From: Sapria himalayana | Lineage: Eukaryota; Streptophyta; Magnoliopsida; Malpighiales; Rafflesiaceae | Assembly: GCA_029783825.1 (NCBI GenBank) | Contig: JAREIK010010268.1 | Span: forward strand, 62,001-126,000 | DNA: 64,000 bases | Direction of reading: 5' to 3' | Part shown: in pieces, positions 1 through 13,018 of the stretch | How positions within the stretch are numbered: the first letter of the stretch is position 1 | Layout of the letters: each line of letters starts with the position of its first letter | Program-made: the position numbers and the translations under genes | Notes under the pieces: model-generated | Databases searched by the model: none | What the model saw: only the letters and a program-made list of their open reading frames with translations | Told to the model about the DNA's origin: nothing

Positions 1-403
1 TAATTATAGCCGAACACTTGTTAGATGGAATAAAACTATAAATAAATAACAATGAAAAAAAACAAATCATAACTAAATACAAAGGAAGGCACAACATTTG
101 ATGATGTCGATAGTTTTGAAATGGTGGAACTATTGGTGTAAAATATGATGTAGAAGATGGTAATGTACAAAAAGTGTGTGCATGAAGGAAAATGGGTGGT
201 GAGCTTATATCTGATAAAGCTGATAGTAAAGGTGTCAATGGTGATGGTGATGGAAATGGAGATGTTGATTGTGATGTTGAAGTCTGGATATGGTTGGTAT
301 GCGAAGGTACTAAATTTGCTACATGGAGTAAAATACTAGATGAATTTGGTCCATTACTACATCCACAGCCACCTCTACCATGACCATGTCCTTTAGGTGC
401 CAT
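1..403 (-). pseudogene. CACTA second gene, 5' exon (window-edge partial)
   Basis: A minus-strand frame opens at an ATG at 401-403 and stays open to the window edge. It starts MAPKGHGHGRGGCG and continues Ser/Thr/Pro-rich. The same module in the same order occurs at 47640-48000, where it precedes a Transposase_24-like region, so I read this as the first exon of the second CACTA gene (the TnpA-like DNA-binding partner of the transposase). The last part, below about position 50, is probably intron ending in TTTATAG followed by exon 2, by comparison with 47520. In CACTA elements this product binds subterminal repeats; here that role is inferred from position only. It lies 146 bp downstream of the DUF4216 exon. 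Whether it is still translatable cannot be judged because the rest is outside the window. Confidence 0.6.
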
Positions 404-548
404 TTATTGTATTAAAAAAATAAAAACATAGAACAAATAATAAAGATATGATGAACAACCATGCATTTTAGAATAAAACACATCAATAGATTTCAACAAA
501 ATATAGAAAGTCTTTGATAGTTTAATATTATAATATAATTATAATAGT

Positions 549-1130
549 TTAATTATCGGCATCACTATCATCCTTCAATGAATCTTCTGACATTTTGTAT
601 GATTCTGATGGAACTTTCAATTCATTTTCAAATAGAAATCGATCATCTTCAATTTCTATTGGGTCACTATTTGAGTCACATAAATTTTTTAGATCTTCAT
701 CTACATGCACACACTCAATATTATATTTGTCATCTTCTTGGAATGCTAGTACGATAGCTAAGTTTGCACTTCTTTGTTGAGATGTTGGTACTTCAAAATT
801 TGATCAAGCTTTAATTTTGTAAATCATCCACCAATCAATCTTATCATGAGATAAACTCAGATATGCATAATAAATATACTTTAGTGGCTTGAACTACCAT
901 AATAAATAGCTCATATCGATTAAATTTGTGTTTATGGTTAACATACACGAGTTTATAATCCGAATGAATCTTTGCACCCACATTTCGTGTATGATAAAAC
1001 CACTCATACTTTAATATAAAAATCCTATTATTATGGAGTCCAAGATACTCCAACTCAATAACTTCTATGAGTTGACCATAATAATCAATCTTATCTACAC
1101 TATAACTTTAGCCTTTAATGCATATAACAC
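549..1130 (-). pseudogene. CACTA transposase gene 3' end (DUF4216 region)
   Basis: Minus-strand translation gives EWFYHTRNVGAKIHSDYKLV followed by NHKHKFNRYELFIM, the DUF4216 pattern found C-terminal to Transposase_21 in plant CACTA proteins. After a frame break near 880 it continues with SNFEVPTSQQ and an acidic tail ending in a TAA at 549-551. The right-hand element repeats this segment at 48170-48720 in the same orientation and order. Upstream (above 1130) the expected TNP2 core is missing and an AT-rich tandem repeat starts abruptly, so the gene is truncated. An internal stop (in KIKA*SNFEV) and the frame break make it non-functional. Confidence 0.75.
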
Positions 1131-2280
1131 TATTAAAGTGGTTATACATATATAGTTATACATATATAGCTATACACATAAAGTTAAACAAAATGTTGTA
1201 TGTTGTTATACATGTAATTATAAATATAGTTTCATGTGATTATAAATATAATTACACAGAGTTATACTTATATTTATAGAATTAGGAATATACATTTTTT
1301 CATATAATTTTATATATTTATAAATATAGTTCTGTATTGGTATAGATATAGTAACATACATTTTTATATACTAATATATAAACATGTATATTAAATATAT
1401 GTTGTAAAAAATATATTTAAATATAGTTATGTATAAAGTTTTTATAGTTATACATATAGTAAGATACAATTATTTATAGTTATATGTTGTTATACATATA
1501 GTATATATAGTTATAAATATTATATATAGTTAAACAAATATTTATATATAGATATATTCATACAAGTAGTTATAAGTAGTTATACATAAATGTATACAAA
1601 GTTATAAACAAATATATATTTATATATATATGTATACATATTTACAAATATAGTTATATTTAATTATATAGAGTATTATATATTTATACAAATATTTATA
1701 TATAGGTATACACATATAGTTAAACATAATGTTATATGTTGTTATACATGTAATTATAAATATCTTTACATGTGGTTATACATTTAGTTACACATATAGT
1801 TATACTTATATTTATACATGTAGGTATATAATTTTTTCATATTATTTTATATATTTATAAATATAGATATGTATAGGCATAGATATAGTAAAATAAATTT
1901 TTATATACTAATATATAAAAATGTATATTAAATATATGTTGTAAATTATATATTTAAATATATTTATGTACAAAGTTGTTATAGTTATACATATAGTAGA
2001 TACAATTATTTATAGTTATATGTTATTATACATATAGTATATATAGTTATAAATAGTTATATATAGTTAAACATATAGTTATATATAGATATATTCATAC
2101 CAAGTAGTTATAAGTAGTCATACAAAAATCTATACGAAGTTATAAACAAATATATAGATATATATATATGTATACATATATGTATACATAGTTACAAATA
2201 TAGTTATATTTAATTATATAGAGTTTTATATAGTTATACAAATATTTATATATAGTTATACACATATAGTTAAACATAAT
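1131..2280. repeat. AT-rich tandem repeat, ~540-bp unit, two copies
   Basis: Built of short phrases such as TATAGTTATACATATAG, but with a true long period. The landmark AAATGTTGTATGTTGTTATA at about 1191 recurs near 1728 and again at about 2278, giving units of about 536 and 550 bp. The same repeat occurs in reverse complement at about 13450-15100. Both arrays adjoin CACTA transposase sequence, which suggests an internal part of that transposon rather than a host satellite. No gene is visible. Confidence 0.75.
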
Positions 2281-3088
2281 GTTGTATGTTTTTTTGGGAT
2301 CAATGCTTCTTAACCTCAAATTACTTTCAAAGACTGTTATGCTAGTTCAGAATACAAATCCCATGTGTTCATGTACATACGTGAGAGGGCATGTACACTT
2401 CCAACAAAAAATAAACATCTATCAGCAATATCTAAAACCATCTATCCTATCAACAATAAACAACAAATAAATTAACTGGTTCCATACACATTACTCACAC
2501 TATTATCATTGAATGAAAATAATAATAGGCTAAAATAGGATGGCAAGCATCCAGTAATTTTTTTTGTATACACTTTTGTTCAAAAAATATGATGTACTTC
2601 AAGGTTACCCATCTAGAGTCATTCCATCCTGGCCCTCCAACCAGAAGGATAACTTGAATCTTGGCATCAAATAGGTCATGCCAAGGTTGCAAATGCATGT
2701 TAGTTCTTAAATGGATATTCACTAGGTTTAGCAAGATCATGCATCACCCAGAAATTAACAGGCAAAGGAAATGCGTGAGAAACCGGTCAGGGATCCCATT
2801 GTGATGGCCAATTAAAGATGGAAGGGCCATACAATCACTGGGAACAATTGAAATACTTGCAACAAGTGAGGTTGGAAGTGAGTTGATGGTGGCCTAGTAG
2901 GCTTTAAAGTAGATGGACTGAGAAGTTCATTGTCCTGTGGGCACCAATAGGGCATGCCATCATCATTGTCAAAGAGCTTCTTCTATGGTATTCTGTTCAG
3001 GAGAACTTGTTTTTCTTTCAAACTTAGTAGTGCATGAACGTTCATTTGCTAACTTTTTTGTGCATGGGAATCACTTGAGCAGAAACAC
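2281..3088. other. Unidentified segment, possible gene fragment
   Basis: This 0.8-kb stretch is clearly less AT-rich and less repetitive than both neighbours and ends exactly at a CACTA terminus at 3089. On the minus strand short plausible coding pieces can be read, for example FDNDDGMPYWCPQDNELL around 2900-2980 and ILLVGGPGWNDSRWVTLKY within 2495-2740, but they are in different frames and carry stops. I do not recognise the family. It could be captured host coding sequence, or part of the transposon interrupted by the insertion at 3089. Confidence 0.35.
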
Positions 3089-3150
3089 CACTACAAGAAA
3101 ATATCAATTTAGCTAGAAAATTTTAGCTAGGGATCAATCACTAGTTAAAT
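3089..3150 (+). repeat. CACTA terminal inverted repeat, left end
   Basis: Starts CACTACAAGAAAAT, the canonical terminus of plant CACTA (En/Spm) transposons. It continues with an imperfect palindrome around TTTTAGCTAGGGATCAATCA, also present beside the termini at 16856 and 58205. The element interior lies to the right. A complementary right end belonging with certainty to this copy was not found. Confidence 0.85.
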
Positions 3151-4140
3151 TATAAAAGATTAGCTAGGAAATATCAAAATATTTATGATTTTTTTTGAAA
3201 AAAAAAATAGCGACGGATTAGCGATAGATTAGCGAGAGAAAATTTTTTGAAAATTCCGGTAAAAAAAAGCGGTGATTTTAGTGAAGGATTTTGCGATGGA
3301 TTAGCGATAGGAAAATTTTCGTAAATTCTACTCAAAAAAAGAGGGGATTTTAGTGATGAATATTGCGATGGAATATACCTAGCTAATAAAAGCATGAAAT
3401 TAGTGACGGATTTTCCCTAGCTAATTTTTAACGACGAAATTAACGACGGAATTTTCCTCACTAATAAAATCCATAATTTAGCGATGGATTTTTCCTTACT
3501 AATAAAATCCATGATTTAGCAACGGATTTAGCGATGGATTTTCACTTGCTAAAAAATCCATGATTTAGCTACGGATTTAGCGATAGATTTTCCCTTACTA
3601 ATAAAATCTATGGTTTAGAGATGGATTTAGTGACAGATTTTCTCTTGCTAATAAAATCCATGATTTAGCGACGGATTTAGTGATGGATTTTTCCTTGCTA
3701 ATAAAATTCATGATTTAGCGACGGATTTTCTTTTGCTAATAAAATCTATGATTTAGCAATGGATTTATCGATGGATTTTTCCTTGCTAATAAAATCCATG
3801 ATTTGACGATGGATTTAGCGACGGATTTTCCCTTGCTAATATAATCCATGATTTAGCGATGGATTTACCGATGTATTTTCCCTTGTTAATTAAATCCATG
3901 ATTTAACGATGGATTTAGAGACAGACTATCCCTAGGTAATAAAATCTATATTTTAGCTACTGATTTAGCGAGCGAATATCCTTAACTAATAAAATCCATA
4001 AATTAGTGATGGATTTAGTGATAGAATTTTAGTAGAAAATAAAATCCTTAATTTTGCGATGGATTTAGAGATGAAATTTCCCTAGATAATTAAATTTGTA
4101 ATTTAGCTACGGATTTAGCGATGGTATTTCCTTAGCCATT
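3151..4140 (+). repeat. CACTA subterminal repeat array
   Basis: Diverged tandem copies of a unit of about 50 bp (with 38-bp variants), best preserved at 3480-3900: CCTTGCTAATAAAATCCATG followed by one or two copies of ATTTAGCGACGGATTT. The core TTTAGCGA(C/T)GG occurs many times. Arrays of short motifs next to the termini are typical of CACTA elements and are binding sites for the TnpA-like protein. The first part (3151-3400) is more degenerate and holds A-tracts. Confidence 0.85.
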
Positions 4141-5129
4141 ATTTATTATATAATTTTTTTTATTTATTATTTGTATTAAAATTTTATTTAATTTTGTTTA
4201 TTAAATTTGTGTTATTAGTCTATAGATGAGCAATCCTTGAAACACACATTCTCCTCATAAAATAAAAAAAATTAATATTATAAATAATTAATTTAAAATA
4301 TATAAAAATACAAAAAAGGATTATATTAATAAGAACTAAAATAACTATTTTTATGATGCATTAATTTTTTAAAAAATTATACGAACAATTTTTCTTAAAT
4401 TTTTATTTAAGAAATTAAAGAATTTAAATTAAAGTAACATTAAATAATTAATTCATTAAGTATTATAATTTTTTGATAATTTAAAAATTAAATTAACATA
4501 CATTAAAATTTATACTAATTTAAATGTAAATTATTCAATGTATGATAAAATAGAAAATATTTTCAAAGATTTCTGAATTGATGAATAAAATAGTAAATAT
4601 TAATATTATTATAAGTACTAAAAAAATTTTATGATTATAGAAAACTTTTAAAAAAATAAATAATATAAATCTTGAAAATTTTGAAATATAATAAAAATAT
4701 AATTTTTCAATAAAGTTAAAAGAAAATAAAATAATAATTATAAATTAATATATAGATGTTTAATCATACTAAAATTTATAAAAATTAAATAATTGAGTAA
4801 TATTTTTACAATTAGCTTTAAACATTAATTTGTTATTTCATATTATCGTTGTAAAAATAAAGATGAATTCTTAAAAATTTATAACCATAAAATATAATTT
4901 TTTATAGATTTTTTAACATTAAGAGTATTTTATAACTTTTAGGCTAGTGGATAGAAGACAAATCATCTTTTCATTCATGTCTTATTATATGAAGTTTGTT
5001 AATTTCGTACCTATTTGATATTTTTTTTAATGCAAAACATATTTTTTTATTGTTTTATATATTTATTGTTTAATTAATATTATAATAAAAAATTGTAAGG
5101 TATTTGTTTTTCTTTTGTACCTTGCTCAC
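4141..5129. other. AT-rich region without genes
   Basis: Almost pure A/T sequence with no coding frame of note, no tandem period I can see, and no recognisable element. It lies between CACTA subterminal repeats and the start of the TATC array, so it is probably internal transposon sequence. The change to the array at about 5130 is gradual, through GCTCACGCACATATCTAAAT. Confidence 0.6.
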
Positions 5130-5976
5130 GCACATATCTAAATATCAATTTGTCTATAACACAATCTATTCATATGTCTATCTATCTATATATTTGACTA
5201 CCTATTTGTCTATCAATCAATCCATCAATATATCTATCTATTTGTATATCTATTTATTTATCTATCAATCTTTCTTTCTCTCTATTTGTCGGCCAATCTA
5301 TCTCTCTTTATATCTATTAAAGTACATATCTATCTGTCTATCTGTCAGTCTTTATGTCTATCTATTTGTCAGTCTTTATGTCTATCTATCTATCTATCTA
5401 TATATCTATCTATTGTTTTTTATATCTATCTATCTATGATCTATCTATCTATCTATCTATGAATCTATCAATCTATCAATCTATCTTTTTGTTTATCAAT
5501 CTATTTATCTATATGTCTATCTATTTATCTATCAATCTATCTATTATTCTATCTATATATTTGTCTATAAATCAATATATTTATCTGGCTAGTTATATAT
5601 TAATCTATCTATCGATATATATTTTTGTATATCTATCTATATATCTATATATCTACCTATCTAAAAATCTATCAATCAATATGTCTATCAATCTATCTAT
5701 CAATTTGTCTATCAATCTTTCTATCAATTCATCTATCTATCTCTCTATCTATCTGTTTAACAATATTTTTATCTATCTATCAATATGTTTATTTTTTATA
5801 TATTTTTCATTCTTTATATATTTTTATCTATTTATCTATCTATTTTTCTTCTTGTCTATCAATCTTTCTATCTATCTATTTGTATGTCTGTCTATCTATC
5901 TATTTATCTATCTTTCAATCTATAGGTCTATCTATCTGTCTATCTATCTATCTAGCTAGCTAGCTATCTATATGTC

Positions 5977-6007
<31 letters not shown>

Positions 6008-6550
6008 CATATATCTATCATTTTATTTATATATGTAACTATCTATGTATCTATCTAGTTGTCTATCTTTTGTATATCTATATCACTATCTCTATTTATC
6101 TATCTATCTATCTATCTTTCTATTTGCATTTCTATCTATCTATCTATCTATCTATTTATCTATCTATCTATTTACTTATGAATATGTAAATCTATATATT
6201 TATCAATCTATCTATCTATCTATTTGTCAATGTATATATATATATATATATCTCTCTCGTTCAATCTATAAATCTCTCAATCAATCTATCTATTAAACTA
6301 TATATTTATCTATCAATTTAACTATTTAGTTATTTGTCTATCTATCTATCTATATATGTATTTGTTTAATAATCTACCTATATTACTATATATCAATCAA
6401 TCTATTATTCAATCTATATGTCTTTCTATCAATCTATCTTTCTATATAATTATATGTCTATTTATCTATATATCTATCATTTAATATGACTATATATATA
6501 TATATTTATCTTTCTATTTATCTTTATATTTATCTATATATATATATCTA

Positions 6551-6670
6551 TCTATTTATCTATCTATATATCTATCTATATATTTATATATCTATTTATT
6601 TGTCTATCTATCTATTTATCTATCTATATATCTATCTATATATTTATATATCTATTTATTTGTCTATCTA
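6551..6670 (+). repeat. Exact 60-bp tandem duplication inside TATC block
   Basis: The 60 bases from 6551, an irregular mix of TATC, TATT, TATA and TGTC units, are repeated without a mismatch from 6611. The unit equals 15 tetramers, so register is kept. An exact copy within a heavily diverged array indicates a recent slippage or unequal-exchange event. Confidence 0.8.
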
Positions 6671-7612
6671 TCTATATATCTATCTATATATCTAAATATT
6701 TATCTATCTGTCCATCTATCTATCTATTTATCTATCCATCTATCTATCAATTATTTTATCTATCTATTTATTTATCTATCTATATGACTATATAGATATC
6801 TATTTATATATTTATCTATCTATCTGTCTATCTGTCTATATTTTTCTAACAATCTATTATCATTTCTATCTTTTATCTATTTTCTATCTGTTTGTCAGTC
6901 CTCCTATTAATCTTTATATTTATCTTTCGTTCTATATATTTGTCTGTCTATCTATTTATCTATCTATTTATATACCTTTCTATCTATCAGTCAATCTCCA
7001 TGTATATATATATATATATATCTGTCTATCTAGCTATCTATTTATCTATACCAATATATAAGTGTATATCTATGTGTCTATCCATTTGTTTATCTTTCTG
7101 TCTATCTCTATATCTATCTATTTATCTATCTTTCTAACTATTTATCTGTCTATCAATATTTATATATCTATCTATTTGTCATCGTATCAATCAATCAATC
7201 TTATTATTTATCTATCAAAATGTCTATCTATCTATTTATTTATTTATTTATCTATCTATCTTTATATCTATTTGTCAATCTATATATTGATCTATCTATC
7301 TATCTATGTTTCTATTTGTCAATCTATATATTTATCTCTCAATTTATATGTTTATTTATTTGTCTATCCATCTATCTATGTATTTGTCTATTAATCTATC
7401 TAACTAACTATCTATCTAGCTATGTGTCTATCTATATTTTTATCTATCTATCTTTCTTTCTAATTATTTGTTTATTTATCTATGTATCTATGTATCTATC
7501 TGTCTATCTATCTTACTATCAATTTAAATATCTATATATTCTATATATCTATCGATCTACCTACCTATATGTCTATCTTTCTATCTGTTTATCTATCTAT
7601 TTATCAATCTAT

Positions 7613-7615
<3 letters not shown>

Positions 7616-7658
<43 letters not shown>
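7616..7658. repeat. (AT)n microsatellite
   Basis: Uninterrupted alternating A/T run of about 43 bases within the TATC array. Similar runs of 20-45 bases recur through both polarities of the array (for example near 5975, 8508, 8981 and 9346). Confidence 0.95.
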
Positions 7659-7661
<3 letters not shown>

Positions 7662-8496
7662 TATCAATCTCTGTGTCTATCTATTTATCTTTATATCTAT
7701 TTGTATATATATCTATATATTTAATTGTTTATCTATATGTCTATCTATCTGTCTATCTTCAATCTTTCTCTTTATTTATTTATCTACTATTTTAATTATC
7801 TATCTATTGATTTAAATATCTATCTATCAATATTTCTATCTATGTCTTTATCTATCTATCTATTTATTTATCTATCCATCTTTCTTTCTATTTATCTATT
7901 TTTGTGTCTATCTATCCATTTATTTATCTATCTATCTATCTATCTATCTGTGTGTCTATCTTTCTATCTATCTACCTCTCAAAATTTTAAGCTATCTTTC
8001 TTTCTATCTATTTTTCTATCTACCAATCTATCTATCAATCTTTATATCTATTTATCTATTTGTCTATCTTTCTAACTATCTATATGTCTGTTTAACTAAC
8101 TATCTAATAATCAATCTATCTATATATCTATTTGTATACCTATCTATCTATATATCTGTCTAATATATGTCGATCTATATGTCTATATATCTATCTATTA
8201 ATCTATCTATCTATTAGTCTATCTATCACTCTCTCTAACTATTTATTATTTATTTATATACTTGTCTATCTATCTGTCTATTTATCTATCTATCTATCTA
8301 TTTATTTTTCTATCTATTTATCTCTCTATCTATCTATTTATTTATCTGTCTATCTATTTTTTGGTCTATCTATCTATCTATCTATTGATCTATCAATATA
8401 TCTATATATCTATATATTTATCTAACTATCTATCTATATGTCTATATGTCTATCTATCTATCTATTATTTTTATATCTATGTATCAATCTATATAT

Positions 8497-8535
<39 letters not shown>

Positions 8536-9340
8536 TCTGTCTATCTATCTATATATCTATCTATCTATTTATCATTCAGTCTACCACTTTTTCTATCTAT
8601 CTATATATCTATCTATCTATATATTAATCTATCTATATGTCTATCTAATTATCTCTCTATGTATCTATCTATTTATTTTTCAATCTATTTGTCTATCTAT
8701 ATGCTTATCTATCTTTCTATCTATCTCTCTATCTATTGATATACCAATATATCTATCTATATATCTCTCTATCTCTCTATCTACCAATCAATCTATCTAT
8801 CTCTATATCTATCTTTGTTTCTATCTATCTATCTATTTTTCTATCTTTCTTTTTTTTCTATATGTCTATCATCTATTTATGAATCAATCTATCTATCTAT
8901 CTATATGTCTACTATCTATATAATTTACATGAATTTTTATGTCTAACTATTTGTCTATCTAAATATATATATCTATCAATATATATATATATATATATAT
9001 ATGTTTTTCTCTCTATCAATCAATCAATCTATTTATATGTCTATTTATTAGTCTTTGTAACTATCTATCTATCTATATTTATATCAATATGTCTCTCTTT
9101 CTATCTATAAATATATTTATCAATCTATCTATCCATTTGTATATCTATCTAGCTATGTATCTATCAATCTATCTATTTATCTATCTCTCTATATTTCTAT
9201 CTATCTTCCTATATACCTAACTATTTATCTATATATCAATCTAACTATCTATCAATCTATTGTCTATCTATCTATCTATATTTCTATCAATCTATCTATC
9301 TATATTTCCATTATCTTTCTACATATTTTTCGATCTGTCT

Positions 9341-9378
<38 letters not shown>

Positions 9379-10163
9379 GTCTGTCTATCTATCTATTTAT
9401 CAATCTATATTCTATCGATCTATCTAATTATATTTATATATTTATATCTATCAATCTATCTTTTTATCTTTCTATCTATCTATATATCTATTTATCATTC
9501 TATTTGTCTATATATCTTTTTATCCATCTATCTATTTCCATGTCTTTCTATATATATATATCTATTAATATATATCTATTAATCCATCTATCTATCTATC
9601 TATTTGTGTATCTATCTATACATCTATATATCTATCTATATGTATGTCTATTAATCTATTTATCAATATGTTATATCACTACGTTTATCAATCATTCCAT
9701 CAATCTATCTATTAATCTATTTATCAATCTGTCTATCAATATCTCTATCAATATGTCTATCAATATTTCTATCAATCCATCTATCTATTTGTTTATCTAT
9801 CTATCATACAATATTTCTATATTTCTATCAATATGTCCATTTTTTGTCTATCTTTCTTTCTTTCTATCATTTTATCTGTTTATATATCTATTTTTCTGTA
9901 TGTCAATCAATCTTTCTATCTATCTATTTGTATATCAATCTATCTATTTATATATTTATTTATCTTTCTATCTATTGGTCTATTTTTTTTCTATCTATAT
10001 GTATATCTATCTATCTAGCTATCTATCTAGCTATCTATCTATCTGTCTACATATCTTTATATATATATATCTATATCTATATGTCTATATGTCTATCTAT
10101 TTATTTATTTATTTATCTATCTATCTATCAATCTATTTGTCTATCTTTTTGTCTCTCTATCTC

Positions 10164-10196
<33 letters not shown>

Positions 10197-10803
10197 GTGT
10201 GTATCTCTATCTATATATCTTTTTATTTATCTATATGTCAATCTATCTATTTATCTATCTATCTATCAATTTATCTATTAATATGTCTATCTATCTATTT
10301 ATTTATCTATCTATCTATCTATATATTTGTCTATCTATATGTCTATCTATCTATCATTATATCAATCTATCTATATATCTGTAAATCTATATATTTATCT
10401 AATAATTTATCTATTTATTTATTTGTCTATATATCTATCTATATATTTGTCTTATAATCTATCTATCTAACTTTCTAACTATGTATCTTTCTTTCTTTCG
10501 TTCAATCTATATGTCTATCTATCTGTCTATCTATCAATCTAATTATATGTCTATCTATCTATGTTTCTATCTATATTTCTATATATTTATCTGTCTTTCT
10601 ATCTATTTATTTATCTATCTATCTATTTGTCTATTTATTTGTCTACCTACCTATCTATCTATCTATCTATATATTTGTCTATATTCCTATATATCTTTCT
10701 ATCTATCAACCTATCTATATTTCTATATTTCTATCTATCTAATTTTCTACCTATCTATATATCTATTTTTCTATCTATCTATCTATCTATCGATCTATCT
10801 CTG

Positions 10804-10842
<39 letters not shown>

Positions 10843-11992
10843 TTTTCTTTATATCAATCTATCAATCTATTTATCTATCAATATGTCTATCAATTTGTCT
10901 ATCAATTTATATATCAATAAATCTATCCATCTGTCTATGTATCTATCTATGTATTTGTCTATCTATCTATCTATCAAGAAATCTATTTATCTATCTATCT
11001 ATCTATCTATTTGTTTATCTATCTTTCTATGTATCTATTTTTCTTCCTATCTATCAGTCTATCTGTCTATTAATCTACATGTCTACCTATATATCTATCT
11101 AATGGTCTATCTATCTATCTATTTATTTGTCTGTCTAACTATTTGTCTATCTATATATATCTCTCTCTATATATCTATATATTTATCTATCTATGTATCT
11201 TTTTCTATATCTATCTATTTATTTGTTTATCTATATATATTTTTTTCTTTCTATTTATTTAACTATCTATCAATCAATCTTTCTATCTCTATATTTTTAT
11301 TTCTTTCTTCTTTCTTTTTTTCTTTCTTTCTTTCTTTCTTCTTTTCTATCAATTTATATATGTGTCTGTCTATCAGTCAGTCTGTCTATCTACCTTAGTC
11401 TTTCTTTCAATCAATCTATCTTTCTATCTATATATCTGTCTGTATGTCTATCTATGTCTTTATCTATCTGTTTATCTATATATCTCTCTATCTATCTATC
11501 TATATGTCTATCTATCTATCTATATATATGTCTATCTATCTATCTTTCTATCTATATGTCTATCTATCTTTCTATCTATCGATCTGCCTATCTATATGTC
11601 TATCTATCTATCTTTCTATCTATCTATCTGTCTATCTATCTATCTCTCTATCTGTCTATACATCACTCTATCTTTGTGTCTATTATCTTTCTATCTATCA
11701 CTGTTTCTATCTGTATATTATCTATCTATATATTTGTCTATCTATCTGTCTATCTTTTGATCTATCAATTTGTCTATCTATCTGTATATCTATAAATATC
11801 TTTATCTATCTATCACTTTATCTATGTGTCTATCATCTGTATATCTCTCACTTAATCTATCTATCTATTATCTATCTATTTATCTTTCTATCTATCTATT
11901 TTTCTGTCTATCTATCTATCTATTTATCTACATGTCTATCTATCTATCTATCTTTTTATTTAACTATCATTCTATCGAAATATCTATCTATC

Positions 11993-12096
11993 TAACTATA
12001 TGTCTGTCTATCTATATATTAATCTATCTTTTTATCTATCTATCTAACTATATGTCTGTCTATCTATATATTAATCTAACTTTTTATCTATCTTTC
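11993..12096 (+). repeat. 52-bp tandem duplication inside TATC block
   Basis: The phrase TAACTATATGTCTGTCTATC at 11993 recurs at 12045 with nearly identical following bases, including the rare ATATATTAATCTA. The unit is 52 bases (13 tetramers), again in register. Confidence 0.75.
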
Positions 12097-12115
12097 TATC
12101 TATTTATCTATAGAT

Positions 12116-12385
12116 ATATATATATATATATCTATATATTTATATCTGTATCTATATATCTATATCTATATATCTATATATTTATATCTATATCTATATA
12201 TCTATATCTATATATCTATATCTATATATCTATATCTATATATCTATATCTATATATCTATATCTATATCTATATATCTATATCTATATATCTATATCTA
12301 TATATCTATATCTATATATCTATATCTATATATCTATATCTATATATCTATATCTATATATCTATATATATATATCTATATCTTT
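12116..12385 (+). repeat. Homogeneous 14-bp repeat block (ATATATCTATATCT)
   Basis: About 260 bases consist of ATATCTATATCTAT-type units with a dominant 14-bp period, far more regular than the flanking TATC array. The unit is two and a half tetramers plus a TA-rich spacer, so this is a distinct local expansion. Confidence 0.8.
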
Positions 12386-12817
12386 ATATTTTTGTATCTG
12401 TCTGTATATCTATTTTTTATCTATTTGTTTATTTATTTGTATATCTATTTGTCTTTCTATTTGTCTATCTTTATGTCGATCTATCTGTCTATTTCTCTAT
12501 CTATCTATCTATCAATTTATCTATCTATATATTTATCTATCTATCTATATGTAATTTGTCTATCTATTTATTTATCTATCTATATGTCTATCTATTTATC
12601 TTTTGTCTATCTATCTATCTACTTCTCTATCTATCTATCTATCTTTTTATCTATCTTTATATATATATATATCTATCTATTTGTCTCTCTATTTTTCTTT
12701 TTATCTATTTATCTATATTTCTGTCTATCTGTTAATCTATCTGTTTATCTTTCTATTTTTTCTATCTATCTATTTATATTTATATCTATCTATATTTATA
12801 TCAATCTCTTAGTCTAT

Positions 12818-13018
12818 CTACAATTCTTCTGAATCCAAGTAAGTTTTTCTTTGTTCTTCTCCTTCAAATTGCTTATGCAAATCTCCGTCTCTCTGAATTA
12901 TATATAGACAATCAGAATTTAATTTTTTAGTATATTCGGGTATTAGTTTTTTTATTTCTCCAAATTTCTTCATTTTTACTTCAATTTCATTTAAACCAAC
13001 AAGATTTTGACTAGACAC
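12818..13018 (-). CDS. Unidentified 66-residue charged open frame
   Basis: A minus-strand frame from the ATG at 13016-13018 to a stop at the array border encodes a 66-residue, Lys/Glu-rich, soluble-looking product ([20 protein letters not shown] at the start, KTYLDSEEL at the end) with no membrane segment. Its composition is ordinary protein-like, in contrast to the repeat-derived frames next door, and it ends exactly where the TATC array stops. I do not recognise the family. It may be a remnant exon of a transposon-borne gene, truncated by the array, or chance. Confidence 0.3.
   Translation of the reverse strand: MSSQNLVGLNEIEVKMKKFGEIKKLIPEYTKKLNSDCLYIIQRDGDLHKQFEGEEQRKTYLDSEEL

Larger units (their letters stand above)
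5130..12822 (+). repeat. Degenerate (TATC)n array, block 1
   Basis: About 7.7 kb of TATC tetranucleotide with frequent variants (TGTC, TTTC, CAATC, TATT, TAAC) and embedded (TA)n runs. All three + frames of perfect TATC read Tyr-Leu-Ser-Ile with no stop, which creates long meaningless open frames of up to 321 codons; the GATA strand meets TAG every 12 bases. The array abuts unrelated AT-rich DNA on the left and a short unidentified frame on the right. It has the opposite polarity to the arrays at 17.4-45.6 kb. Confidence 0.97.

Noticed and set aside
157..383. Plus-strand short open frames near the window start
   Set aside because: They are antisense to the minus-strand first exon of the second CACTA gene, which has the recognisable module order.
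595..780. Plus-strand 61-codon Ser-rich frame
   Set aside because: Antisense shadow of the acidic C-terminal tail of the DUF4216 gene end.
5104..12735. Long + strand open frames (up to 321 codons) rich in Tyr, Leu, Ser and Ile
   Set aside because: Perfect TATC has no stop in any frame and reads Tyr-Leu-Ser-Ile; single changes seldom create stops. Overlapping frames in all three phases encode the same peptide pattern, so these are repeat artefacts and not membrane or repeat proteins.
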